Shown one piece after another: positions 33,627 to 46,178 of a stretch of 64,000 bases of DNA. How positions within the stretch are numbered: position 1 is the first letter of the stretch; every line of letters begins with the position of its first letter. Source of the stretch: Adineta vaga (lineage: Eukaryota > Rotifera); the NCBI GenBank assembly GCA_021613535.1, contig CP075493.1, positions 5,022,001 through 5,086,000 on the forward strand, in the 5' to 3' direction. Position numbers and translations under genes: made by a program. The notes beneath the pieces were generated by a model. That model did not search any database and was not told where the DNA came from. It saw only the letters and a program-made list of their open reading frames with translations.

Positions 33627-33801
33627 AATCTTCAACAAAATCCACATATTTCGAGATTTCATATGATCAGAAATCATATTTTGAAATAAATAAAACTGCT
33701 CATACTATGAATGCATCAACAAAATCAAAGAAAGTACCTCGTATTTCAATACAACCAAATCGTGCTAATTTGATTAGTAATCGAAAGAGAATAAAGCACT
33801 A
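33627..33801 (+). other. Possible orphan terminal exon
   Basis: A frame of 57 codons plus stop opens directly after a good acceptor (TTTTAG at 33621-33626). Its composition is coding-like: KSSTKSTYFEISYDQ, then a basic KSKKVPRISIQ and NRKRIKH at the end. No upstream exon or protein family could be tied to it. It may be the last exon of a small gene, an alternative 3' end, or a relic. Confidence 0.25.
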
Positions 33802-34445
33802 ACTCGCATCATCTTTCAAATTTCATGTTAGCAATTGAAGAAGACAGAAAGTATCATTCATGCGATAGATGAAATGCTGATCAACGTAAGAAAAAAACGT
33901 ATCAATTTATCGATGTTACAGTGAAATGCATAACTAGCTAAGCTTAATATGATTTAATCAATATCATCTAATAATAAACATCCAATTGATCTTTCGTGTT
34001 CAACGATCGAAAAAATTAGTTGCTTCAGCTCATCCGATGGTGAAAAATCCCTTGAGAATTTTCCGAAACAAAATCTATTGAATTTATAATAAAAAAGAAA
34101 GAACTGTTGGAAGCACTGATGATGAGTTCTATATACTCTTTCTCTGCTCTCTCGTCAACTATCTCACTAACGACATCTCTGTTCAATGTCAAACGCGAGA
34201 GTTTTTTCTTTTCATTTGAGGATTGGCTTCTAATCATGAACATGGCTGAAAAATATATATATATAGGAAGGAAAGGAACAAAATTCTGTTATGTTAAAAA
34301 AAAGGAGCATATAGCACACATTCTCCCTATAATCAAATCAATAAGCTAGAAAACAAAAACAAGATCTTCGTCTTCGTCTTTTTTCTTTAGATATGATCTA
34401 CATATGTATTGATTATAATTCACGTTTGAACTCATCATTAAGTGA
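33802..34445. other. Intergenic region without a supported gene
   Basis: About 640 AT-rich bases before the CUB receptor gene. Short overlapping frames on both strands around 34025-34349 have no support. Confidence 0.45.
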
Positions 34446-35938
34446 ATGCTTATCTATTTACAAACGATTACGTGTGATGCTTTGCACTTGTTGTTGCTTG
34501 TCTCCTCTGTGAGTATTTGCATAACAAAAGCAACATCAATTATATCATCTTCCAATAATGATAATAGCAATCGAATACGTTCACCTGATGAATGTAAGTT
34601 CCATTTCGACAACAAGTTCATAGAATGAGTTTTGTTTTCTTCAATAGATGTCATGACTTCAGCATCAATCGATGGAATACGACGTTCAAATGTTTGTGGA
34701 GATGGTTATCGAATTGAAGGAGCATTGCTGAGATCATATTCATACTCAAAAAGTGGAACATATTTACCTTACGAAGATTGTTATATGACATTTAAAGTAT
34801 TTTGTTTTGCTTTTTTCTTTCTCTATGAAAAAAAAGAATCATTGGTTATTTATAGGCTCGTCGACCAAATAATCAAATACGTGTTCGATTCTTAGAACTC
34901 GAGCTCAATGATATCCATGGCGGCGTGAATTGTTTAGATTCACTTCGTTTCTATAAATCTGCTTATATAAATCGACAAGATCGTCTTGTTCGTGAATATT
35001 TTCGAGAAATTCTCATTTTTAGTTTTAATTTATTTTTTATTTTCAAGGATATCGTTGAATGTGGACAATTAACAGGTGGAGAAAATATAAATGTTGTTTC
35101 ACCAAGTGGTATTGTTACCGCCCATTTTTCGTACGTAAAATTCATTGAAAAATCATTCAAATCGATTTCATTCATTGATCAATAGAACGGATGGTGGAAA
35201 TGTGAATGGTGGTGGTTTTAAAGTTGTTCTTACAGCCTTTCGTTTTCGTAAGATTTTGAAATAATCTCGAATTCCAATATAATGCTTGTTTGTTTTAGCC
35301 AATAAAACAAATCCATGTGATGAAATAAATGATGAATTTCTCTGCAATAATCAAGAATGTATTAGTAATTTACTTTTATGTGACGGTAAGAATTCTTTTC
35401 TTTTGGAATATTATATAAATTCATTATTGAATTTTTGCTCTAGGCATACATCATTGTCTCGATGGTTCTGATGAAGCGCCATATCGTTTATGTACTTCAA
35501 GTAATGGAAATCTTGGATAGAAATTTGTTTTTAAAAGTGAAACTTGTTTTTGTTAGATGCTGCTGAATCGCCAAATAGTCGAAATACAGAACCGATTAAT
35601 CGTTCAAGTACATCTAAACCTCAACATTGGCGTGGCATTCTGATAGCTGCATTTCTTCTTATTATCTTAAGTGTATTTATACTTTTCATGGTTTATTTTG
35701 TTTGTCGTCGTTTTGTTCGTTCACCAGTGCCCTTAATTAAAAGTGAAAGAAAGAATTATGCAACTATATTGAACTCACGTATGTATCAACAAAGATTTGT
35801 TTATTTTTTATCTGTGTTTTTTTCTAATTTTCAGCAAAAAATGGTCCAAGAACAACAACAACAACAACAACACAAATAGTGATTGAAAATAATAAACCAA
35901 GTGGAAAACGTCTCGATGATGATTATAGTTTATTATAA
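34446..35938 (+). CDS. Single-pass receptor with CUB and LDL-receptor class A domains
   Basis: Nine exons: 34446-34593, 34648-34796, 34856-34987, 35048-35130, 35186-35247, 35299-35385, 35444-35500, 35557-35778 and 35835-35938. They give 347 residues in frame. An N-terminal hydrophobic segment (LHLLLLVSSVSICI) acts as signal or anchor. A CUB-like domain spans about 60-200 (LPYEDCYMTFKA, then IRVRFLELELNDI, then CGQLTGG, ending GFKVVLTAFRF). One LDLa repeat follows (CDEINDEFLCNNQECISNLLLC, split here by its intron, then HHCLDGSDE with the calcium-binding acidic residues). A membrane helix (GILIAAFLLIILSVFILF) is followed by a tail of about 80 residues with Tyr. The order recalls Neto or LRP-type receptors, but with a single CUB. 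The exon 3 donor is GTTCGT, a weak match. Confidence 0.8.
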
Positions 35939-36548
35939 AATCAAATAATTCCATACCTTATTCTAGTCATATTTCATATTTCTATGTTATCATTACATAT
36001 CGTCGAACTTGTCAGTTTTCTTTCGTTATATATATGTATATAACATTTGTAACAGTGATATTTCTTAAAAGTTAGTCATAGATGTCTTTATGTCTAGTCA
36101 GTTGGAAGTATATTATAATAAAAAAAAGACCAAACTCATATTGAATTCTTTAAAAATTAATCTTTTCATATTATGCAACAAAATAGTTTGTTAATAAGAT
36201 TTCATCGAAAATAGTATGTGTTTATATATATGTATATATATATATGAATTGTTCATCCAAATAAGAAAAAAGATTCATCTTTGTGCTAATGTTCAAAAAA
36301 ATCGCAACAAAAATAAGACGAAAAAAATGAATGGAATAAAAAAAACTCACCACATGTAACTATCATATATACAGAAAGATTTGCTGTTAAACTCGAAACA
36401 CCTGAACCTGAGATTAGAAACGATGATGAAAAAAATCTGTCATAGTACGCATCAGAAATAAGAAGAAAACTCGAAAGAAATATCACATACACATACACAC
36501 ATCACCGGTTGTTCAATCGTACATAGAAACGAAATAGAATGTGAGAAA
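35939..36548. other. Intergenic region between converging genes
   Basis: 610 bases where the CUB receptor and the RhoGAP gene converge. An AATAAA at 36117-36122 probably ends the receptor transcript. TA-rich repeats lie near 36223-36244. No gene seen. Confidence 0.5.
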
Positions 36549-39500
36549 TCAAACATAATTCTCTCGACCTGTTGATAATTTATGTTGATTTGTATGTTCA
36601 AAATATTTGGTTTTATCACGTACGGATAATGAATAATCTGAAGAAAATGGATTGCTTGTAGTAGAATCAAATGAATGAGATTTCATTGATTGCGGTGATG
36701 GTGTTGCACGTCGTTCAATTGATTGATAACGTGAAATACTTGTTGGATTATGATTTATAATAACTGGTTCAGATATACGTGATTGTCGTTCTTGTTCATT
36801 TGTTTTATATCGAAGAGTATTTTGTCGATGACATGAATGATTTTTATCATTGGAAAAAGTTGAATCATTAATTGGTTTCATTTGAATTGCTTCTCCAAGT
36901 GTAAATAAACGTGAATTAGAATGATGAATAAATGTTCGTCCACGTTCTGTTCGAGATTTAACTTGGAGCATATTTACTTGTTCGGCATGTGTATTTGTTT
37001 GTGATATTAGATGAATTTTATTTGTTGTTAATGACAATGGACTATTATATCGGGATCGACTATCACCAATAATTGGTTGTTGATGATTTAAAATCGTAGG
37101 AGATGTTTGACTTAAAGATATATCAGATCTTTTCATTATAGGAATTGATGTAAATGATGTCGAACGAGATGCGAGTGACATGGTAGAATTTGATAATCGT
37201 TGATTGAGTGTACTTAACGTTTCAGTTGTTAAATCTAAATCTTGTTGTTCAGAAAGTGGTGATCTATTGAAAAAAAACAATTAATGTGATTCTGTTTTCT
37301 CTATCTATAAATTGTAAAGCACTGAGTTAGATGAATTTATATGAGCGACCATCCCTTACATACCATTAATAGATTAAAACTATTTACAATCTGTAAAATA
37401 AAAGTCTAGAGTAATCGAAGAAAATAATCACTTCTCTAATCAAAACTCAATTCTAAATCTCATCTATTAGTTTGATCAATAGGAATAGAATAGAATAAAA
37501 TAGAATAACGAACCTTGTTGATATATATTCATCTTCGATATTTGTTTTTAATTGTCGTTCATTTGTTATTGAAGTTTTCTTATGAAGATTTTGTTTCTTT
37601 TGTTCATCATCATCATCAGCATCTTCATCGGATAGATGATGAAATTGTTTTAATGATGAAGTTCGTTTAACATCCTCTGTTATCGTTGAACGTCGAGATT
37701 CTTTCGTTAATTGTTTTGGTTGCTGTTTATGCTCACCACTACCTAACGATGAATGCCGAGATAATGATTTAGAACGTTTGACTTTTCCAACTGTAATATT
37801 GTGAATAGTTGTGGCTGATGAACGCATACTAGAATTATTATCTGATTCATCTGTTCCATTACTTGTTAATTTTTCTCGTTGTAAAAATTGTTTCGATGGT
37901 TTATAATTATTCTTCGAACTTCGACGACGTGCCACAGATAATGTTGTCATAGTTGAATTGGAATTATTTGTTACGATACTTGTTAAAACAATACCTCTTC
38001 CACATGCTATTGAAGTTGTCCAATCAGGTACTTGAACTGGTAATGGAGTTGTAATACGTCGAAAATGTTCACTCATTTCTGAACTATCATCATTGAAGGG
38101 TGGATCCGATGCAGCTAACCAGAATCATGTGATCGACTAACAAGTGGTAGATGTGGTGATGATTCAACTTCATCAAGACTTTCAATTGAAGATGCAGTTG
38201 GACGATCTAAACATATGAATTTATCATATTGACAAATGATATCTATTCTCTTCATACTTAAATTGGAAATTTCATGAATAAGAATACGTTTATCTGGAAT
38301 ACAAGTTAGAATATCTGAACCAAATAATGTTGAACAATTTTCTATTAAAAATTCCACAATAGATGACATTACATCTGCTTCTTGTTTTCCTGATCTAATT
38401 GTTGTTGTTTCTGTTTTAAATAAACTATTTGATACACATAAACCTAAATTAAATGGATTCATTCCATTTGTATGAGCATGTTCAGCTATTCGATGAAGTG
38501 TACATATGAAACCTTTCAGTAACAAATGATTAGCTTCGGGTAAAGTCGATAGAATACTTGAAGAAACGAAAAGAGAATCTATGAAAAAAATCTCAAATTT
38601 CGAAAGATAGATTTACCTTTTTCGAGCAAACGAAATCTTTTCAAGTAGTGTTAAAAGTCGAAGACATCTTTTAAAATTATCATATTGAATTGAAGTAAAC
38701 AATGGCTCAGGTAACATCCGTAGAAAATGCTAGATGAAAACGTACTATATTTAACCAAGTCTTTTTTTCTCGTAGATAACTTACTTTAAAAACACCAGCA
38801 GCTAAGATTGGATGTAGATCATCATCTGGTATGGGTATATTTCGTTCGATCTTCTCAATACACTCTTTAACTGATCGTGCATTTGCTACTTTACGAAATA
38901 TTCCGGTTGTATCTGGTCCTTTGAAATACAAAATTTCAAGTAATTGCTAGAAATAATCAAATAAAATTTCCTTTTGCTAATAAAAAGTTGTGTACCATGA
39001 TAATAGGTGGTAATTGATGATTGTATCTTAATATAAGTTCATCAAGTGTTCGACCAAAGAAAAAATAATAAGTTTTCATTTGATTTGGTGAACTAAGATA
39101 TGGAGTCGAAGATGAAAGATATCCATCGGTTAATTGTTGTTGAGTTTTTGTTTTTCTCTTATGAAAAAAACGATATTTCCTCGAAGGATTATCTAGAAAG
39201 AAAGAAAAAAAAGAAGCATTTTCATTTTTGAGAAATTTCTTTTACCTGCAAGAATATCACGTTTACGTAATTCGAAATCATGATAATTCGTTGTTGAAAC
39301 ATTATTTAAACTTGATGTTGAACTATGTTGATTGATAGGATAGGTTAAAGACTCATCTCCTTCAAATGATCGTTGATTTGGAAGTACTGGATTTGTTGTT
39401 TTCAAGTGTTTCATTTTAATTGAATAAGGATGTTCATGACCTAAGAAAACAAGAAGAAGTTCTCTCATAAACATATCTTCTTCTTCTTTGTGAATACGAT

Positions 39501-41203
39501 TAACTACTCATTTCTAAATAAAAAGTATGTCACTATTTGTCTTGCATTATCTAATGAGAAGAAGAAGAAGATTAGACTTGCAATGACATTGATTTTTCTT
39601 TCTCGAAATGATTAACATAGTCGTGTGACAATGACTGATACATTCTTTTTCTCTTACTAATTCTTTGAGAAATGTCAAATGTAGGTGTTCACCTTCTTTT
39701 AATATCCATCGAAGGCTAAGCTTTTATTTAACTAATGTCTCAACTGTTTGCTTCTCTCCCTCTCTCTTTTTCTTTCTCTTTTTTGTTTTCATGAATTTTA
39801 CCTGCTGATCGATTACGATCATAGAGATAATCAAGACTTTTGGAACGGATTATCACATTACGAAATAATGAGAAAATTCTTGGATGATTTCGATCAGACT
39901 TCCGTGAACGTTCATTGCTCATTGTTATGCTTTATATTTTCTTTCTTTTTGTTGTTAAGAAAGAAAAATAATGCCTACACTACTTATGTATGTTGCTTTG
40001 TGCACAAATGAATAGAAGACTCCTGGTTACGCTGCGAGAACTTAAGTAGTCTTGTGATTCGACACGAAAGTGAAAAGACGAGGGAGTGAAAGAAAAGAAA
40101 AATGTGACAAACAGGAGTTTGCATACAAATACACTTATGAGATGAGGTTTCTTGTTTTACTTTTCGTTTGTCGTTTCTTTCTCTCTCTCTCTCTCTCTCT
40201 CTCTTTCTTATAAATGTCTTTACTAACCAATTAATGGGATATTTGTTATTTGAGTAGATGAATAGACATTGTGATTTGTTGATGGAATTGTTCCATTCGA
40301 TTGATCGTTCGTAACAAATAAAACATAATTGTCAACTAGTGGATCCTGTTTTGTTTTTGAAAATAAGAAACTTTTATCGAAATATCTTTGTATAAACATA
40401 CTCGAAGATGAAATGCATCAATACATTTTCTAATCAAATCATGTACTGTTTCTTCAGGTCGAATTCCGATTACTTTACGCTAGAAGAAAAAGAAAGAAAA
40501 CGAATGATGAAAATCTTGATTTGCTTCTTTTTGCTCTCAAATTACAATTAGAAATGAAGGCGTATTATTATTTTGATCTAAATCCGAATTTTGATCAATA
40601 ACAATTCGAACATGTTCAATATTTGAATTATTCAATTGCCACCAGCAACGAAGTGTTCTAAAACGAGAAAGAAAAAGTAAATTGATATGAATAGATTAAT
40701 GAAACTTACGATTCGATATGTTCTTTCCAAATATCTCGTATAGATTTTGTTTCGAATTCGATTATAAAATTATCAGCTACTGGCCAACCAAGAATTAATG
40801 ATCGAAGAGAATCATAATAATCCAATGATGTTATTTCCGATGCAATAGAATCAGTGAAGTGAGTAGAAAACCATACACGATTTAAATCAATACGTTGTTT
40901 GATTTTATATAAAATATGTCGATGATTATATTTGCCAATAATTAATTCATTCTTCGTTGTTAATATCATTAAACGTCGACATGTTGTATAATCACGAAAG
41001 AGTGTAACATGTGCCCAAAGATCATAGGAATCGAATATACCAACTGAGATTAAACATCGATAGATATCATTGGTATTTTGTAAAGGACTATCAATACTTG
41101 AACGTTTATTTCCAAGAAAATAACGACTAATTGAACGAGATTTGCGAGTTGACGGTTGAGAGACAACAACCTTTTTTAAAAGTTCATCACTTTGATTATT
41201 CAT
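36549..41203 (-). CDS. ARHGAP20: Rho GTPase-activating protein, ARHGAP20-like
   Basis: GTPase-activating protein for Rho-family G proteins. Eleven exons: 41203-40710, 40657-40546, 40479-40402, 40345-40228, 39440-39246, 39192-38996, 38946-38785, 38729-38617, 38556-38120, 38078-37514 and 37263-36549. They give 1061 residues, all in frame. A PH-like region lies in exon 1 (IIGKYNHRHILYKIKQRI, then LILGWP and IIEFETKSIRDIWKEH). A Ras-association-like region spans exons 2-5 and ends in LIGHEHPYSIKMKHL, a signature of this subfamily. The RhoGAP domain spans about 380-600, with the arginine finger in GIFRKVAN (about 416). The C-terminal 450 residues are Ser-rich and basic. Intron 4 (787 bases) holds a probable alternative first exon. 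The 41-base intron between exons 9 and 10 is the shortest in the window. Confidence 0.88.
39802..39922 (-). CDS. Probable alternative first exon of the ARHGAP20-like gene
   Basis: Inside the 787-base intron 4, an ATG at 39922 opens 40 codons with a basic Ser-rich sequence (RIFSLFRNVIIRSKSLDYL). It ends at a good donor (GTAAAA) in phase 1, exactly the phase that exon 5 at 39440 accepts. Joined, it would give a shorter protein starting just before the GHEHPYSIK motif. That form would lack the PH-like and most of the Ras-association-like region. No acceptor that would make it an internal cassette was obvious. Inference from phase and composition. Confidence 0.42.
40181..40204 (+). repeat. CT dinucleotide repeat
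   Basis: Twelve perfect CT units in intron 4 of the ARHGAP20-like gene, just beyond exon 4. Confidence 0.85.
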
Positions 41204-42775
41204 GATAAAGAATATATAGGTATTGAATTAAAAATAGAAACATCTAAATAAAAAGAAAAATGAATTAATTAAATTAAAATCTAATTCAATTCATCTGTCT
41301 TTTTTTTTGTCTCCTCCCTCTTTTCACCATGACCATTGTCTCATGATATAAACCAACCATTAAAGATATCACTATAGGGGTCTCACTTTTACCTTTTCTC
41401 TTCTCATTAGAATAGAAAAGTGAACTCGAAAATGACAAAAATGAACATGATAGATGTCGATTCTAAAATGACTTACTCGTACGTCGTAAGAAATATCTAT
41501 TTACGTTCATATATTCAAGTGTATAGTTTCTTTATATATAAAAATCGAACTTGTATAGTTAACCAACTGTAATCAATCATAATAGTACTTGAAAATTATA
41601 TATTAAACGCCTATTGTAACTTGTTTAAATAGTCTGTATGAGAAAAAGAAGAACTTCAATAAATCATATGAATAAGTACCGAGACATATTGAATATCCAA
41701 GGATGCAGAAATAATAGGAAATAGAAAAATATCTCTACCCTCAGAACTTACTATTCATACTGTTATGTAAGAGAAAATTTGAATCAACTTTGTCTGAATT
41801 TATAATGTTTTGGTTGATTCTTTATAGAGAAAAAAAACTCTGTCTGATTATATTGTTAACTATAACATCAATTTACCTTATATTTTGCTAAATGAAGGAC
41901 ATATTTCAAGGTCTTGATTGATATCAATGATCACGAAAGAAATCGATTATAATTACCTTGATATACAGAAAATTAAGGATACAGGCTTATGCTTGATTTC
42001 TCAATTTGATGCAAAAGCACAAAACGTTTTTCTCTGTATCTCTCTCCTCTCTCGTGAAGAAAAAACAATAGTCAAAATTCTAATAAGGTCTTCTATACAC
42101 TGGCAACGATTAGATTGAAAAGAAGGGCAAAAAGATTTATTCTTCATAACGTACGACGTTACACTCATTTGAACAAAAAAAAAAAGGAGAAAGAAAATGT
42201 GAAACGAAAGTCATCGTCAATTATGTCAACATATACATTTAAATGAAAGAAGAGATGGCAGAGAGAGCAGCTCATTGTTGATCAATGAATATAAAAAGTG
42301 ATCGATCATCCAATGTGTGTGTGTGTGTCTGTGTACATATTAAACAACCTGAGGCAATCTTTGAAGTTCTCTCATTTTTTTTTCTCATGCACTTTTCTAT
42401 GTCATCAGACAATGAAGAAAACTGATTCGTGACAATTAAAATAATATGTATGTATCTATCTCATCGATCGTTCAATGATAATTTTCGATTCAATATACAA
42501 TTAAACAAATGATAGGATCGAAATATTGAAAATATCTTTAATTGAATTTCTTTACTGTTTTGATATTTGAGAATATATTTCGAAAAATACGTAATCATCT
42601 CATTAGAATTATATCCTTTTATTAATTTCGTTTCGAGTTACTTTGTACGTTGTCTTTTCTTTTCTTTTTTGTTCTGAATAGAAATCAAATAATACAATTT
42701 GTACACAACAGAGAAAGAGAGAGAAAAAAGTAAGAGAATGAAAAACATTGAAGTATTGTCAATTGATTTTAGTTT
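41204..42775. other. Gene-poor AT-rich intergenic region
   Basis: About 1.57 kb between the RhoGAP start and the SENP stop. No supported gene; a 66-codon plus-strand frame near 41918 has no coding features. It should contain the RhoGAP promoter. A short GT repeat lies near 42313-42332. Confidence 0.5.
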
Positions 42776-44535
42776 TTAAACAATAAGTTCTTTCTGATAG
42801 ATTTCAAAGATCATTTGTAAACGAAATTGTGGCATTTGTGCTTGAGTAAAATCTAATGGCCATTCTCTAGCGAGATATTTTCCAAATTGACATGCAAATA
42901 CACCGCAATCACTACCATTCGCTTGTTCAGGTATCATATTCATTGGTTGTACACGCCAACCATCAGGCATAGGACTGATTTGTCGTTTTGTTGCATACAT
43001 ATGTTCAACAAATGCATAAACACGACCAAGACACATATCATCTGTTCCACCTAATGAATCATAATATCCAATACAACGAGAACGAAAATCAATTGTCTAA
43101 ATAGAAGAAGAAAAAAACAACAAGTAAACCAACAAGATATTGATTTGTTCAACATTTCTTTTATTTACAGTTAATGTCCAATGATTTGCTTGATGAATAG
43201 GAATAAGAATAAGATCATAATCAAAAAATGTGATATTTCCTCGTCTCATCCATCGATCCCAGCTTGTATGTGTTGGTCCATCTTTCGATAGTTTCGAATA
43301 GAAAAATGTACTAAATGCATATACACGTAAATTGCTTTGTGTACCACTTTCTCGTGCAACTAGTGCCAAATAAAAATTCACAACCTATTTTTCAAAGATT
43401 TAACTTTATATTTACAGAGAAAAAGTTCATTAATATTTACTTCATCGTTGAGCCATGTAAGACCACGAAGTGTACGAATATCTTTCCGAGTTATAGGTTG
43501 ATCACCAATGGTTCCAAAAGATTCGTTTTCGTCACCAGTTAAAAGCATTTGTACAAGACGAAGTTGATCATCAGACAAAGCTAAAATTAACTGATTATGA
43601 AAGATTTTTTTAAATTTCATTGACATTTTACTGTATATTCGACGTGTACGCCAAGCAGATTTTGTTGAAATAGTCGAAGGAACTGTTGATGATGGAGTTA
43701 ATTGTAAAGATGATAAACGTGATGTAATTGTCTTTGAAAAGAAAGAAAAAAGAGATATGTTGAATTGACAGGATGTTTTCGATTTACATCAGGTGTAGTA
43801 GATGAAGATGGACTGGATCGTCTTAAATGTAAGTTGAAAATAGAAATCAAATGAAGAAAAAGCGTACTTTTTAAGCAATGCAGTGCGTACAGATGGAAAA
43901 TGTTGAAGTAAATCATCAAGTCTATTCATAGAACAGATCGATCATGAAAAGGCGGTTATATGGAAATAAAAGCATACGTTTGGAATTTGATTGGTTTGGC
44001 TTTGAGATATCCAACGATCGAAACTAAAATATGATTATAGTTTTAATATCAAGTACAATAATTAATCAAACGAGATGATTTCTTGCTTACCTTCAGATCC
44101 ATCATCATTGCCATTTTCATTTAGACTGTTATTGTTATTTTGATTCATTAGATTATTTTCCGGCTTACTAAGTAATTAATCGAAAGAATATGTCGATGAG
44201 ATTGATTTCTTTTCATGAAATTTCTTACTTCGATACTTTTTCTAACATCTGATTCACCGCTAAAATAAAAAAGAATTCATGTTTATATTGGTTCTATATA
44301 ATATGCATACTATCAAGTCGTTTTTGTTGTTTTTCAATAATCTGTTCTTGTAATATTGTTGGTCGATATGGTCGATTGATCTACTCAATAAATCACAACT
44401 TACTAACTCTTAAATTCCTTATTGGACTAGATTTTCTTGTCTTACTTTATGTTGAGACAATGATTTACTCGTCGTAATACTTGTTGTATCACGTACTTGA
44501 GGATGTGTTCGTCGACGAGCAGCTCTATGTTTCAT
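42776..44535 (-). CDS. Sentrin/SUMO-specific protease (C48, SENP1/2-like)
   Basis: Cysteine protease that matures SUMO and removes it from proteins. Ten exons: 44535-44446, 44380-44311, 44259-44229, 44167-44091, 44023-43978, 43921-43868, 43821-43788, 43731-43441, 43384-43169 and 43096-42776. They give 409 residues in frame. The N-terminal half is basic and low-complexity. The Ulp1 catalytic domain fills about 190-409: LTWLNDEVNFYLALV-type start, then the catalytic His about 299 in ANHWTLT, Asp about 316 in GYYDSLGG, oxyanion Gln about 361 and nucleophile Cys about 367 in EQANGSDCGVFACQF. It is shorter than vertebrate SENP1 mainly in the regulatory half. Several very small exons (31, 34, 46 and 54 bases) are supported by frame continuity. 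It lies head to tail with PHB2. Confidence 0.92.
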
Positions 44536-44691
44536 ATCTACAAATCAACGGGAAATGAAACGACTGATTTCATATGTGAAAAAATAACATAGAAAAATCA
44601 TTTCGGTTTTCTTCTTTTTGTATGAAAATGGAAACATTCACTGCATATAACAAAAAAATAACACCTAAGAAACAAAGAGAGAGAAACCAGG

Positions 44692-46064
44692 TTATCGTCG
44701 TTTGCGTCCGAGATCCTGAGTTATATCATCGAATTTGGGATCGTTAACATTGATCATTAAAGCTTGAGCATCAAGAAATGCACGGTTTGTACTTTGAGAA
44801 AGCTATTAAGAAAAAGAATGAAATGAAAGAAATTTACAACAAATGCCATAGGAATTCATACTGTTTTAGCAATATTCTGTGCTGCACGGATTCTTCGTAG
44901 TTTTAGATAACCAGGGTTTTTACTAATGGCATTACCGATCTAAATAAATAATTCGAAGTATTTCTTTTTCATGATTAGAAAGTATATTTACAAGTTTAGC
45001 TGATTCAGCATCACCCTCAGCGAGAACAATTTTTTGTTGTCGTTCTTGTTTTGCTTGTTCAACAGTAAAGACGGCTCTTTGAGCTTCTTGTTGAGCGACT
45101 TGTTTAGATTCAACAGCAGCTGAATATTGTTGACCAAAACTAAGTTCCGTAATCGATACATCATCAAGTAAAATATCGAAATCTTTTGCACGTTCAATCA
45201 AGTCCATACGAATCAAATTCGATACTTGTTGTCGTTGAGTAATTAATTGTGAGGCATTAAATTTTGCAACTACACCTTTTAATACTTCGTTACAAATCGA
45301 TGGTAATACACGTTCATCCCAATCGACACCTAATGATTGATATAATTTTGGTAATCTTGTTTGATCAGGTCGAGCTAATACTCGAAGTGCTAGAAAGATA
45401 AAGAATGTTTATTCATCTTGACTTATTCAAAAGTAAATATACCAATAGTGACCATTTGTAGATCTAAATAAATATAGAATCGAGAACATTGAAGAGTAGA
45501 AAGATTGAAGATATATACCTTTGCTGCCAGTTGGTGATTTGATAATACTTGGTCGAGCACGAATATCGTATGTTATTGGATATTGAAACCATGGTATTCT
45601 ATATAAAAATCATTCTCAAACATTCTGCGTACGTTTCTTATATTGAATAGACATATGATATACAGAGTGTGAACTAATTTCAATGAAATTAGAAAAAAGA
45701 AATAATTGTTTTCATGACCTTCATTTTTGTTCGATTTCAGCTCTTAACATTTGTTAGAAAAACAACCAATCTGATTCTTTACCTAAAGTGTAGACCTTCT
45801 GAATAAATTGTATTCTGATCAATACCACCAACGCGATTGAAAATAATCGCACGATGACCACCTTCGACTATACAAGTGGAAAAAAAAGGACAACTCTAAT
45901 CATTTATTTTTGATTCTATCATTTGTTTCATTACCAGTAAACATCGATCGATAGATTCCATAAGCAACTGCTGATGCACCAACAAGAACTTTGACACCTA
46001 AACCTAAACCTTTCGGTGTTCCTTGAGATAATCGACTAGCAAAATTATTCAATTTTTCTGCCAT
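44692..46064 (-). CDS. PHB2: Prohibitin-2
   Basis: Scaffold of the mitochondrial inner membrane, forming rings with PHB1 that affect cristae, respiratory-complex stability and mitophagy. Seven exons: 46064-45935, 45867-45783, 45598-45519, 45463-45443, 45388-44992, 44939-44862 and 44803-44692. They give 300 residues, equal to animal PHB2. An N-terminal membrane anchor ([19 protein letters not shown]) precedes the SPFH domain ([57 protein letters not shown]). It is followed by a coiled coil ([19 protein letters not shown]). The C-terminus reads [11 protein letters not shown]. The 21-base exon 4 is in frame and completes a conserved stretch. Confidence 0.95.
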
Positions 46065-46178
46065 GATGTTCTTTTTCTTTTTTCCTTCGATCTAAAATCA
46101 AAGACATTCTCACATAAACGACCTAAACACGACATTTATCTATGTGCAATTATTATTTTTCTCTCGTTTTTTTTTCTA

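Noticed and set aside
41918-42118. Plus-strand 66-codon frame
   Set aside because: Isolated, no family resemblance, no splice partner.
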